From Macrocystis pyrifera (lineage: Eukaryota > Sar > Phaeophyceae > Laminariales > Laminariaceae), in contig JASSKH010000003.1 of assembly GCA_031763025.1 (NCBI GenBank), positions 9,003,078 through 9,067,077 on the forward strand: 64,000 bases of DNA, given 5' to 3'. Position 1 is the first letter of the stretch. Every line of letters starts with the position of its first letter. The position numbers and the translations under genes are program-made. Below, piece after piece: positions 10,958 to 21,336 of the stretch. A model generated the notes under the pieces. It saw only the letters and a program-made list of their open reading frames with translations, made no database searches and had not been told where the DNA came from.

Positions 10958-11828
10958 GAAGTAGAACATGCCTATACTACTCGTACCACCAACTGGTGCA
11001 GCTGGTTCGAACGTGGTCTTCCTTTGTCTTCCTGTTGTTTTTGTTTATTTTTATTTCATTTTATTGTCTTCTTTGCGGTGACCCTATGTGATTTTCATTT
11101 CTCTTCCTTTCTTCGATTGATAAGCCTTATTGAAGGAGTCGTGTGGCGTGGGTGGATGACGAGCCTGCTCTGCTTGTTTCGTACTGTCTGACGCCGAGGG
11201 GCCGGGCATAGTTGACGAACGCTGGACGATGGTGGCCGACAGGGTAGCAAGGTACCAGGCGGGCCAGCAGGGAGACCCTGGCTGTGCTACTTGTACCATA
11301 AACTGCTGCCGCTACCTGGAGCATGCCTTGTGCTTTGTTTGGTTTGACTGTTATTTTTACCTTGGTTCTTAGTCTTACTCTGTTGACGACTAGTGGTGTT
11401 TTCTTCTTTTTCTTTTTTTTTTCCAGCTCGTTGTTTTCAAGTGTCTGCCACGTCCCCTACGTGGGGGTACGATGGTTTGCTGCTATACTGAAGTATATAC
11501 ATATACCAGGTATATTTTAGTTTCTTTTTTGTTTATTTTCTCTTTCGAATTGTCTTAGTTTTTGTTTTTGTTTTTTCTCTTTGTTTCGTTTTTGTTTCTC
11601 TAGGTCATGGAATGTGTATGTCGTGCCTGTCGTACGCAGTATGATGACATGGCATTGCATTACATACGTGGCAACGTAGTATCTCTGTGGCGTAGCTTTG
11701 TGACCACAGAACTTGTATCTCTCTAGGTTTGAAGAATCGGCATGGACACTGGTTGTGCTGGATGTCGACGCGTAGAAAGAACGGTTTAATGTGAAGAAAA
11801 CAACAACAACAACAACAACAACAATTAA
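8850..11828 (+). mobile_element. LINE family L, longest copy (L8)
   Basis: 5'-truncated non-LTR element: pol from just upstream of the RT domain to about 10957, an 870-bp 3' UTR, and a terminal (CAA)n run at 11797-11823. The CAA tail and 5' truncation are hallmarks of target-primed insertion. This copy is the reference for the other family pieces in the window. The left boundary is approximate, because coding resemblance fades at about 8850-8890. Confidence 0.85.
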
Positions 11829-14735
11829 TAGGGCTCCAGCAACACCTTGCGCGTATGGATGATCGTACTGCGGCTATCACAGTTGGTTTCTTCGATCGAT
11901 CACTTGACCACGCCACGAATGATCGGACGAACACACCAACCAGCATCACACACCTCTCTCCCTGCTTCAGAATCCTCGTCTTCTGCTTATTGCTGTGTGC
12001 AATCCAACATTGCCACTGCTCCAGCTGTGCTCAGCACAGTGCGCCAACAGCAGCAGCAGGCAAGGTACTATGCGCATGTGGAAGATCCGCGCTGTATAAG
12101 GTCAGTACTAATGCTGTGGTTCGTTGTTGCTGTCATCGGCATTGGCCGATGCACGTGCCTTCCGCAGTGTGTGACCCATTATCCCCGGATCGATATATTC
12201 GTCGTCTCGAGTACAGCAAAAACAAATATCGTCCCTACTCCTCCTGTGCAACAAATCATTCGTGCAGCAGCGTTCGTACAAAACATACACCAGTAGTTCT
12301 CATTGCTGTGTGTCCTACATTGCTGACCGATAGATAGATCCTAGGGCCAACTGAAAGGAGGTCAGTACACGTACGTTCCTCGCGTGGCATTCTACAGCAG
12401 TAGTGCTGTATATGTATCTATCTATACGTATATTTGTCAAATTTTCGTACTTTTGCCAACTTTTCTCTTCGCACGAGCACTTTTAGGCAAAACAGTAAGT
12501 ACACGGACACGGGAAGCCCTGCCGGGCACATTGGTCTAGGTCTCGGCGCGATCCGTGCACTCTGAAGCGCGTGGCAGGCGCTTAAATATATTTTTTCGGC
12601 GGGAGTGGATAAGACGATTTCCCTGGTTTCGGTAAAGAGGCCTTATTTTGTACGTACGTATATCGGTACATTGCCATGCTCTGTGTTTTCTCCCCCCGGC
12701 TCATCATACATTTTTTTTGGGTTGTCGACGGAGCACGGACCACCGCCTAGAGAACAATACCCACAGCAGTGCACAGAGCGTGCTTACCTCCAGCTTCCTA
12801 CAGCACCACAACCAACCCTGCTGCCCAGCAGCAGCAGTGAGCACACGTTGCGCGTATGGATGATCGTACTGCGGCTCATTCGTACAGCAGCGTTCGTAAT
12901 ATACTTACAGCGGTACATACACATACAGTAGTTCTGATTGCAGTGTGTCCTACATTGCTGATCGATAGATCCTAGAGCCAGCTGAAAGGGGATCAGTACA
13001 CGTAAGTTCCTCGCGTTGCATTTTACAGCAGTACTGCTGAATATGCTGTCGTACCTGTACAAGCTACTCTACTGCTGTAGAAGATCGTGCAAAGTGTTTT
13101 AGATTGCGTAAAAAACACGACATGCCAGTTGTACGAGCGCTGTTCTAGCGTATAGGTTTAAACTGCACTTGCTGGATAACATTTTCGTGTTCCGAGGTTC
13201 GACTCGCACCATCCCCGTTCTTCTTTCTTAATCTCACTTTTGACTATTTTTGTACCACAGAACTACAACAGAGTACTACAGCAGTAGTAATAATAATACA
13301 TTCGTCCACACCTTGCTTTTCTGAACGTATAATGTGACAGAGTACATGCTACTTGTGTGTTTTAGCCCAAATTGAAGAGTTTGGGCGGCGCGCTTGCGTG
13401 TGGCGTGCGTTCATACCTCAACATTTCACAGCTACCCCGAATACTTGGGAGTTTATAAAGCAGAGTATGTTCGAGAAAATACTGCTGCTATTACCGTAGG
13501 TACTTCGGACACTCGCAGTATTTCGGGGTTTTTGTACTCGAGATACTGAGTACTCGCAGTATTTTGAGGTTCTGTAGATACTACTGCGTATAATTTTTCT
13601 TCGGGCTCGCATTAATGCGGGGTTCGCTTCGCGCTCGCACTAATGCGGGGTTCGCTACTGCTGCTGGCATGGATACCCCCTGTTGTGCTTCAAGTATCTC
13701 GGGGTTCTGTACCGCGGGTACTACAAGTATACCAGTAAGTACTAGTCTATAGCAGTATTTCCTCGATTGGTAGTGTTCGTACTGCTGCTGCTTCTTCTGC
13801 GAGACTCAGTACTCGCAGTAATGAAATACCCTCAATATGCCCAGTATACTTCGAGTATGTGATGTATACTTCAACCGTTTGTGCGCCGTGTCGACAAGTC
13901 TCAGGCCCAGCGTTCGGCACAAAACACACCCAGATAGTCCCACACGAGTGGGAGTTGGAGCAAACTACTTTCGCTGGAGACAACTTGAGCACTCAAAGCA
14001 GTCTGCCAGTATTTCGATATAGTATTATGCATGACTGCTGTGAATGCTCCCAGTATCTCGAGGTTCTGTACTGTGCGCATATATTGCCTTTACCCCAAGT
14101 ATTTATGTCGTGTTTCGATACTACTGCGGGTACATACTTCAAGCAACCTGTATTCTCGGGGTTCGGTACTGCTCACACTCTCATTACTCTCAGTATTTGG
14201 GCCTTCTCAGTACTCGCAGTAGTTTTGCCGCCTGTATTCCAATACTCAGTACTCGGACTACGATTTGTTCTCGAACATTTACCTGTGTGAAACTTTGATA
14301 TTATACCCTGAGCACCAAGAAACATTTATTTTGGGGGAACATATATATTGTAGTACCTGTAGTATGTATGTATGTGCTGCACCTTATTACTCAGCCGGTC
14401 ACAAAGTATTATGGCGCAACCTCGACCTCGCGCAACTTTTATGTACTTACGAATTAATCGCCGCGAGTCAGCTGGATCAATATATCTCAACTTACCGATA
14501 CCCTATAATATGTTATTGTAGTAATTAATGATCCCACACCAATTCCGCGAACAGCAGTATGATATAGTCTGTCATCAAAAATATGATGTGTGTGTTCTTC
14601 ACGTTAAAATGATGGGTGGGCGCAGGTGCTACTTCTAAAAAAGTGTGCAGGGTTTCATACGAGTATTATTCTTTCGCTCTTGCGCCACTCCCCTATTAAT
14701 ACGGCACCTCCCGGAGGGGAACCTTGTATATATGT
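11829..14735 (+). repeat. Dispersed repeat U, long copy (U1)
   Basis: Shares with 32105-34833 and 43248-44313 a series of blocks in the same overall order: ATTTTCGTACTTTTGCC (12440), CACGGACACGGGAAGCCC (12508), CCGCCTAGAGAACAATA (12742), GCGTATGGATGATCGTACTG (11850 and 12853), a B-box-like GGTTCGACTCGCACC (13197), the CTCGCAGTATTT...GAGGTTCTG block (about 13515) and the block ending CTTGTATATATG (14735). U1 looks internally rearranged: 11829-12415 repeats the middle part ahead of a second, shortened unit. No ORF of note. Possibly a non-autonomous retroelement or a subtelomere-type segmental repeat. Confidence 0.7.
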
Positions 14736-14988
14736 ATATGCAGTCGTACCTGTACGAGCTACTCTACTGTTGTAGGAGGTCGTGCAAAGTGTTTTAGATT
14801 TCGTAAAAAACACGACGTGCCAGTTGTACAAGCATGCACTACAGTCTGTTCTAGCGTAGACGTTTACACTGCGCGCGATAAAATTTTCGTTTCCGAGGTT
14901 CGACTCGCACCATCCACGCTTTTTTTTTTATTCACCTTTGACTTTTTTTGTACCAGGACTACAAAAGCACTATTATTAATAGGGCAAA
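14736..14988 (+). repeat. Dispersed repeat U, B-box segment (copy U3)
   Basis: Repeats the segment found at 13040-13230 and 34120-34310: GTACCTGTACGAGCTACTC, then GCAAAGTGTTTTAGATT, and the B-box-like GAGGTTCGACTCGCACC followed by a T-run near 14930. The T-run after a B-box is what an RNA polymerase III transcript would show, but I cannot place a convincing A-box. Confidence 0.6.
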
Positions 14989-15856
14989 TGCCAAAATCAG
15001 TTATACCTGATCCGTTTGAGCCAAAATCAGGTACATACTAAAACCAAGTAAAAAACGCGCGCCGCGAGCGGTGTGATGTCGATGACAATCCGGAAAAAAA
15101 AGAATGCGCCTAAAGCATCAAGCGTGCCACATGGCCTCCAAAATCTGTTTTTTTTTTGTTTTCTTCAGGGTGTAGGTACCACGGGCTCCACTTGGACCTG
15201 CAAAGAGTCACTATTAATATGCTTCGTTTGTTTCGCAACGGCGGGAGCGCCTAGAGTATTTACTCTGGCGCTCCCCCCCCGTTGACAGCTTCAAAGCTTC
15301 CAGACCGTCCTCGCGGAACCGCCTGCTCGGCACGAAATTATCTTGCCGTACCAAACCTGAGACCACCTCCACGCGGGGTGGTGCAGACGAAACGCCGGGT
15401 GTCCATGGTGCTGTAAAGACTGCTGTGAACATAGAAAACAACAGAGTACACACAACTTTTAATATTAATAACTGAAGCACATCGCACATCCCAAAGGAGA
15501 AAAAGTGAAACCAGCGTACGCATGTATGCATGTATATACATACTGTTACGTACGACGTACGAGGATCGAGTTTATACGTCAATACAGAAGAATTTCAACC
15601 GAGGAAGGGCAGACGCATACGGAGAGAAAACACAGGTTAGTGTACGTATGGCCTCTCTGATTGGTTCAAAGTTGGCCAAGATCAGTTGAAAGCTAGACAG
15701 AGTAGAAAAAATCAGGTGTACATTGGCCTTTTCGTGCCAAAATCAGTTACAATGTCAGCTTGGCCAATAGCAGGGCTCCTGGTGTGTGTTTTGTACTTGA
15801 ATTCAGTATGTAACTGTTTTTGGCATGAAAGTGGCCAGGTATACCTGATTTTGGCA
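14989..15856. mobile_element. Possible inverted-repeat element, about 870 bp
   Basis: The left end TGCCAAAATCAGTTATACCT (14989-15008) is inverted at the right end AGGTATACCTGATTTTGGCA (15837-15856) with one mismatch. Further GCCAAAATCAG words lie at about 15020 and 15736. No transposase ORF inside and no clear target-site duplication, so it could be chance clustering of a short motif. It includes a strong hairpin (15236-15284). Confidence 0.35.
15236..15284. other. GC-rich perfect-arm hairpin
   Basis: CAACGGCGGGAGCGCC...AGAG is followed, after a TATT-type loop, by CTCT...GGCGCTCCC...GTTG, making a stem of about 20 bp with a C-run bulge. Unlike a terminator it has no T-run. Function unknown. 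Confidence 0.6.
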
Positions 15857-15884
15857 AAAACCCAAAAAAAAACATTTTATCTGT

Positions 15885-16320
15885 GAAACCTTCATGTTAC
15901 TCTGAGCACCAAGAAACATTTATTTTGGGGGAACATGCATGTGTAATTGTTGTACGAGTATGTATGTGCTGTACCTTAACCAACCGGTCACAAAGTATTA
16001 TGGCGCAACCTCGACCTCGCGCAACTTTTTTGTACTTACGAATTAATCGCCGCGAGTCGGCTGGATCAATATATCCACTTACCGCTACCCTATTTTGTAT
16101 TGTTGTAGTATTGATCCCACACTAATTCCGTGAGCAGTTCAGTATAATAGTCTGTCCTCAAAAATATGTTGTGTATTCTTCACGTTAACATAATGGGTGG
16201 ATGCAGGTACTACTTGTACACAAGAGTGCAGGGTTGCATACGAATATTATTTCGCTCTTGCGCCACTCCCCTATTCATACGGCACCTCCCGGAGGGGGGA
16301 ACCTTGTATATATGTACGTA
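15885..16320 (+). repeat. Dispersed repeat U, 3' part (copy U5)
   Basis: Same blocks as copy U4 (CCAAGAAACATTTATTTTGG; GTATTATGGCGCAACC; GAATTAATCGCCGCGAG), ending CACCTCCCGGAGGGGGGAAC. It is directly followed by LINE copy L9. Confidence 0.8.
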
Positions 16321-16329
16321 TAAAAACAA

Positions 16330-17345
16330 AATATCGTGCCCCCCCCGCAGGGGATCTGGCAGACACTTGAAAAAAACGAACTGGACGAAAAAACACAGAA
16401 AAGGAAAAAGAGAAAAACACCAATATTAATAGTCGTCGTCAACAGAGTAAGACTAAAAACCAAGCGAAAATAACAGGCAAACCAATAAACAAAGCACAAC
16501 GCATCCTCCAGGTAGCAGCCGGAGTTTATGGTACAAATAGCACAGCCAGGGTCTCCCTGCTGGTCCGCCTGGTACCTTGCTACCCTGTCTGCCACCTTCG
16601 TCCAGCGTTCGTCAACTATGCCCGGCCCCTCGGCTTCAGATAATACGAAACAAGCAAAGCAGGCTCGTCATCCACCCACGCCACACGACTCCTTCAAGAA
16701 GGCTTATGTATCAATCGGAGAAAGGAAGAGAAAAACAATAAAGTAAAAATCACATAGAATCGGAGAAAGGAAGAGAAAAAAAATAAAGTGGAAATCACAT
16801 AGGGTCAGAGCAAAAAGAAGAACATAAAATGAAACAGAAATAACAATAAAATGATAAACGACAACAAAAGGACAAAGGAAGACCACGTTCGAACCAGCTG
16901 CACCAGTTGGTGGTACGAGTAGTATAGGCGTGTTCTACTTCTTAGTCTGCCCGGTACCTTGCTACCACCCTGTCTGTCATCTCCTTCCTACTTTCGTCCA
17001 CTGCAGTTTCCCTTCTACTCCCTGTTCCCCCCCCTGTCCGCATTCCCTTGGTCGGGTTTTCTGCTACTCCTCTTGTTGCCCCTCCTCCCCCCATTCCCTT
17101 GGACACCACCCACGGCGGATGCGCGGCGCTGCCTACTCAGCTCAGCCTCAGCCTCATGCCACCCCACCATGAGCAACCGTTCGGCTGCTTTGAGGATCCC
17201 CCGGTACCACTTCTCCGCCTTTTTTGCAGCAGTGGGCCACAGCGCGGTCTCAACTCCAAACACCAAGGGAGCAAGTTCCGTTTACTTTTCGGTGGCGCGG
17301 AACTCCCGAAGGTCTTCGCCTATGCATCTATGTGCCAAGTCTTGA
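16330..17345 (-). mobile_element. LINE family L, 3' portion (copy L9)
   Basis: The minus strand carries the last part of pol (about 17345 to 16960) and much of the 3' UTR, ending at about 16330 without the terminal CAA tail. The pol piece reads ...FGVETALWPTAAKKA..., as in L6 and L8, but a frame change breaks it near 17165. A 43-bp segment of the UTR (GGAGAAAGGAAGAGAAAA) is duplicated in tandem at 16716-16800. Confidence 0.75.
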
Positions 17346-17424
17346 CGTGAGAGCAAAACAACAACAAGGACCGGACGGCCGGACCTGTGATCGGGTCGAT
17401 TCTGGAGATCTCGTATGACGGGAG

Positions 17425-17675
17425 ACCATATTGTTGTTGTTGTTTTCTTCACATTAAACCGTTCTTTCTACCCGTCGACATCCAGCACAACCAGTGTCCG
17501 TGCCGATTCTTCAATCCTAGAGAGATACAAGTTCTGTGGTCACAAAGCTACGCCACAGGGATACTACGTTGCCACGTATGCAATGCAATGCCATGTCATC
17601 ATACTGCGTACGACGGGCACGACATACCCATTCCATGACCTAGAGAAACAAAAACGAAACAAAGAAAAAAAAATA
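17425..17675 (-). mobile_element. LINE family L, 3' tail fragment (copy L10)
   Basis: (GTT)n start at about 17429, then the inverted family tail (ACATCCAGCACAACCAGTG) through CATTCCATGACC to an A-rich end. No coding part. Confidence 0.75.
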
Positions 17676-17705
17676 AAAAAATGTGGTAACAACTGGTGCT
17701 GGTAC

Positions 17706-17802
17706 TTACGACAACGACAAAAATCTATATTTTTTACCGGTACTATTTTTACTATTATAACAATATTCGGTCCCTGGTCCTATTTACTATGGTCTCCCGT
17801 AA
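17706..17802. mobile_element. MITE family M, diverged copy
   Basis: The right half (TTTTTACTATTATAACAATATTCGGTCC-like, ending CTATGGTCTCCCGTAA) matches the family members at 29760-29864 and 61519-61622. The left terminus TTACGACAACGAC is poorly conserved. The expected flanking TA is mutated on the right (GA). The insertion abuts a minus-strand ORF (17803-17972). Confidence 0.6.
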
Positions 17803-17972
17803 GAGTCACCTTGATGGGAGAGGTCAACCTGGTCCACGCTGAGGACTTCCAACAACCCGATATCTAGTCCGGTGGGGTATTTAGTGCTTGATTTTGAGAG
17901 GTATCCTTCCTTGAATGCTAGAATGGGTGTTATGAGGTAATCGACCGATACGTCTTGCCCTGTTCGTGACAT
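17803..17972 (-). pseudogene. Exon-like ORF of unknown function, cut by a MITE
   Basis: Reads MSRTGQDVSVDYLITPILAF and continues about 35 residues to ...VDLSHQGDS, where MITE family M begins. Composition looks like ordinary protein, and the ATG is preceded by AGTATGC. No family recognised. It could be a first exon whose end is hidden by the MITE, or chance. Upstream on this strand lies a 26-base A-run. Confidence 0.3.
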
Positions 17973-18004
17973 GCATACTCGTATCTACTTTTCGTGTTTC
18001 GATG

Positions 18005-18030
18005 TTTTTTTTTTTTTTTTTTTTTTTTTT
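18005..18030. repeat. Poly-T run, 26 bases
   Basis: Uninterrupted T26 on the plus strand (A26 on the minus), just upstream of the minus-strand ORF ending at 17972. Could be an old poly(A) tail or slippage. Confidence 0.9.
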
Positions 18031-18255
18031 CATCATCACTTTTACTTTCCAGCCCACTCGTAGGAGGTTTTACCCTCGACGATCTTCCGGACAAGCCGTG
18101 GTCACAGGTGTCGTCCCTTCTCCCCCCCGGTACGTGCCTTTGTTTTTTATCGCGCATAGGGTTCAGCATTCCCACTGCTCGTCGATTTTCATCGAATGTA
18201 ACTCACGCTCTCGCGCTTTCCGCTAATCAATTTTATGCAAGAAAAAGTCCCTATG

Positions 18256-18336
18256 AGCATGCACTCGGTGAGACTCGAACTCACTAAATTGATTTTGATA
18301 GGCTCGCGGACCACCTACCAAGCCACCGGGGACGCC
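18256..18336 (-). pseudogene. tRNA-like sequence (pseudogene or SINE head)
   Basis: On the minus strand the A-box-like TGGCTTGGTAGGTGG (plus 18311-18325) precedes a perfect T-arm, stem GTGAG/CTCAC around loop TTCGAGT (plus 18268-18284). The acceptor strands do not pair over seven bases and no clean anticodon arm forms, so this is not a functional tRNA as read. About 52 bp of it recur at 18897-18951 without the T-arm, which favours a tRNA-derived repeat. Confidence 0.45.
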
Positions 18337-18896
18337 GATGTGGGCACTTTGGTCTACTCTTCTCCTATCACCTACATTGTGCTTGTACTGCAAGGAAACT
18401 TCAGAGCCCCGGGAATACTCTTCGGGTGTTACAGGGCTTTGATAATATACGACTATTAGTATTGGATATCGAAACCATGATGAACGTTTCGGTACGATAA
18501 GGCCAAAATAACTTCGATAACGATAACGATAACGAGCGAAAACCGGCGCACAAGGTCCTTTTTCAATATTTTTGGGGTCGCGTATCACCACGAGGACCCG
18601 TAATATAGGGTTTCCCCGTGAAAAAATAACGTCGCGAAGATCGTCGTCTGGGAAAAAAATGACATCTCGAGGTTACGCCGCTTTATTATCCGTAAAAAAA
18701 TTTGCAAAAAAAGTTGAGTATCAACTATTTAATCAGTCGAACTCACAGCTGACGTATTTCAAAATTTATAAAAAAAAAAAAAAACGAAAATCTGGGAATT
18801 TTGCCACGACGAAAAAATCTCACGAGACGTACTTTTATTACGGCCTGTTTTTTTTCGTCGTGAGGATGAACAGCTGCGAACAGACCGCACCCAGCC

Positions 18897-18951
18897 TCAC
18901 GAAATTGATCTTTGATAGGCTCGCGGACCACCTACCAAGCCACCGGGGACG
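18897..18951 (-). repeat. Second copy of the tRNA-like segment (A-box half)
   Basis: Repeats TTGATAGGCTCGCGGACCAC and CTACCAAGCCACCGGGGACG from 18290-18340. The T-arm half is replaced by unrelated sequence. Confidence 0.7.
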
Positions 18952-19924
18952 TATACCCGATCGAGGTCGTGCCCTGAAAGAGTTTCGTTGGTTTTGATAT
19001 GGTTGGCCTATTCTTTTCATCTAAAGACCCGCGTGGTCCAGTGTATCGCTTCTGTTTTTAGCGTCGAACCATGGAGCTCGAATCTCAAGATGGATGAGGC
19101 AGGGATTCACGCAATATATACAACAAAAAAGTGTGGAATCAACTGCTGAGATCGCCTAACGAGTGTAGGCGCAACGAAGAACTGAAGTATTTCCGCAATA
19201 AAAAATGAAAACCCAAGGCACAGACCACATCGGGGAGAAGAATAAAGAGCTTGCTGTATGACACCGGATGTCTATACGTAGGAGGATAGAGAAAAAAGGG
19301 CGAAGATAACAAATGGGATGAAAATCAATGATATATCTGTATCGTACATACATAACTACGTACGAAAAAAAATATAAGGTACCTGGTGTGAAAAATCAGC
19401 AAACGCGTACGAAGAAACACTGCATGGTCGGTGGGCGTAGAGGGGTTTCAGGATCGGTTTGGTTTGAAGAATACACTGCCTGTTGTTAGGTCCACACCTT
19501 GCGTAAGTATCATCTGAAGATTGGGTTGTCCGAGAACGAATCTGGCCAGCAGGTAAACGCTTTAAACTCCGAGAGTGTGGGGTGGTCAAATACATACTAC
19601 CAGGTATTGTAGTACGCATGTTCTGACACTATAACAATAGCTCAAAGTCCTGAAATACCGCGACGAGCTTTAGTATGATCTGCGCAACCTAACAGGATAC
19701 TATTTGTCGCTCCAAGCATAGTGGTCGAGGGTTGAAGGAACGATGCCAGTAGGTGGTAGGCAGTTTCTGTTCTGGGGGGTTGTTTGTCTCCACCTTGCTG
19801 CAACTACTTCCACAAAAAGCATACGAGGCGTACGATTTGGAAGTAGGTCTGCACGAATGCCGTTTTAAGACGCGTGGTTGATTTTAGCACGAACAAGTTT
19901 CACGAGTGGACAGTGTCCGTGCTG
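18952..19924. other. Intergenic, no gene seen
   Basis: Short ORFs only (the longest is minus-strand, 19356-19619, no recognisable motif). A second weak tRNA-like motif near 19035-19100 was considered and rejected. Confidence 0.4.
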
Positions 19925-20175
19925 GAGGGGTGGCGTAAACGCCAGTACCCTCAAACACTTTTTAACTCGGAATCAAATATTTACCTTGGCTAGCGCCAGT
20001 AAGTCGATGTGGAGTACCTTGAAACGGCCTAGGTCACTCGAATAGAGGTGGCGCAAACGCCAGTAGCTTCAAACACTTGCTTATCTCGGAATCAAATATT
20101 TACCTTGGCTAGTGCCAGCAAGTCGATGTGGCGTGAACGTCAGTACCTTGAAACGACCTAAGTCACTCGAATAAT
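19925..20175. repeat. Two tandem copies of a unit of about 121 bp
   Basis: GGTGGCG(T/C)AAACGCCAGTA, then TCGGAATCAAATATTTACC, CGATGTGG and GTCACTCGAATA, occur twice in tandem. The second unit is somewhat longer. No coding signal. Confidence 0.8.
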
Positions 20176-20259
20176 AATTTTGGCCCGGAGTAGAAAGAAC
20201 TCATGAACTTCCTACAGCCCGTGATGGTAGCTTTCAGTGGAATCTGTCTGGCCAAAAGC

Positions 20260-20820
20260 TTAAACGTGTAGGCTATTGTCAAAGTGCAGACGTAGGCCTT
20301 CGAGAGGAACCCCCACCTCAGATGCAGGTAAGCCAGGAAGAAAACATGTTTTTTCGCCGATGAGTACATGCTCCGAGCGTGTTAGACAGATGTGGCGCTG
20401 GCAGTTGCAAGTGAAGACTGTACGAGGGTCAGGTCCGCCGCTCTTCTCAACACCGTCCAAGGTCAGCACCGCGGGAACAAGAGGAGCTGCAACATTGGGC
20501 CGACGGTTATAGACGGGGGAGGAAGGCTGAAGAACATCTGGACGAAGGTCAGGACCGCCGTTCTTCTTACCACCGTCCAAGGGCAACACCGCGGAAATGA
20601 AGGGCGCTGCAACATCGGGCCGACGGCGATGGATGGAAGAGGAATGCTGAAGAACGTCTGGACGAAGGTCAGGACCGCCGCTCTTCTTACCACCGTCTGA
20701 GGGCAGCACTAAGGGAAGGAGAGGAGCTGCAATATCGAGACGACGGCGAGGTGCGGAGGTGGAAGGCGCAGGCGCTGCAGCGGTCCATGATCGTAATACC
20801 CGCTGAGCACCGTCGCTCAT
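20260..20820 (-). CDS. Hypothetical ORF with three 40-residue repeats
   Basis: ATG at 20820 gives about 186 codons (MSDGAQRVLRSWT...). Three units of exactly 40 residues contain DGGKKSGGPDLRPDVLQ and a following (R)RRPDVAAP-type block; the unit at the DNA level is about 120 bp. The proline and charge pattern is conserved between units on this strand. Because 120 is a multiple of three, other frames, including plus-strand 20392-20700, are open too, so strand and coding status are uncertain. No known domain. Confidence 0.25.
   Translation of the reverse strand: MSDGAQRVLRSWTAAAPAPSTSAPRRRLDIAAPLLPLVLPSDGGKKSGGPDLRPDVLQHSSSIHRRRPDVAAPFISAVLPLDGGKKNGGPDLRPDVLQPSSPVYNRRPNVAAPLVPAVLTLDGVEKSGGPDPRTVFTCNCQRHICLTRSEHVLIGEKTCFLPGLPASEVGVPLEGLRLHFDNSLHV
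20400..20770. repeat. Three tandem units of about 120 bp
   Basis: GGACGAAGGTCAGGACCGCC, CTTCTTACCACCGTC and GCTGCAACATCGGGCCGACG recur three times at even spacing with point differences. Confidence 0.85.
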
Positions 20821-21035
20821 ATGCCCCGGTCTGGGGGGGTGTCCGTGGAGGAAAGCGCACACTCTGTCGCCGGGCTAGCACCGGGGCGCCGGCTTTGTGC
20901 CGACAATGTTTATGTGTCGGGCAGGGGGGGTGTTACAGCGGGTGGCGCCAGGGAGGGAGGTTCATAGCGCTGTGACTGTCGTGACCAGCGCCATGGGGAG
21001 GATAATACGGCGCGAGACCACTGTCCTGATCAGGG

Positions 21036-21291
21036 TGTTCGTTTGGATCGTTCCAGCAGCGACGGTTACAAGTTGTAGAGGGTTGCGTATATCTTCGCAG
21101 GCGTTATTATGAATTATGCCGCGTGTTCACGAGGAGAGTTTGAGCACTCCGTTCTCTGCTCCGTTCTCTGCTCTGAGCTACGAGATAGGCTCCGCTCTCT
21201 CTCCCCTCCTCTGTCCTCTAATACAACGATTATAAAGAAACTCATCAGACCACGTGGTGGTCAGGGCATCCAGGCTTGGACTCTACAATCA
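21036..21291 (+). repeat. Copia A 5' LTR
   Basis: 256 bp from TGTTCGTTTGGATCG to CTCTACAATCA. Contains ACGATTATAAAGAAAC, a plausible TATA region, about 60 bp from its end. Confidence 0.9.
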
Positions 21292-21336
21292 CACTAGTGA
21301 ACTTGAACGTTTGAGGTCTAGTACCAGAAGCCCACG

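Noticed and set aside
12500-12600. Structured RNA or tRNA in the repeat U block around CACGGACACGGGAAGCC
   Set aside because: Conserved between U1 and U2, but no consistent cloverleaf or stem set could be drawn.
19030-19105. tRNA gene (TGGTCCAGTG...GCTCGAATC on the plus strand)
   Set aside because: A- and B-box-like words are present, but acceptor, anticodon and T-arm stems do not pair.
19925-20770. CRISPR-like array
   Set aside because: Units are direct tandem repeats of 120 bp without short repeats separated by unique spacers, and the genome is eukaryotic.
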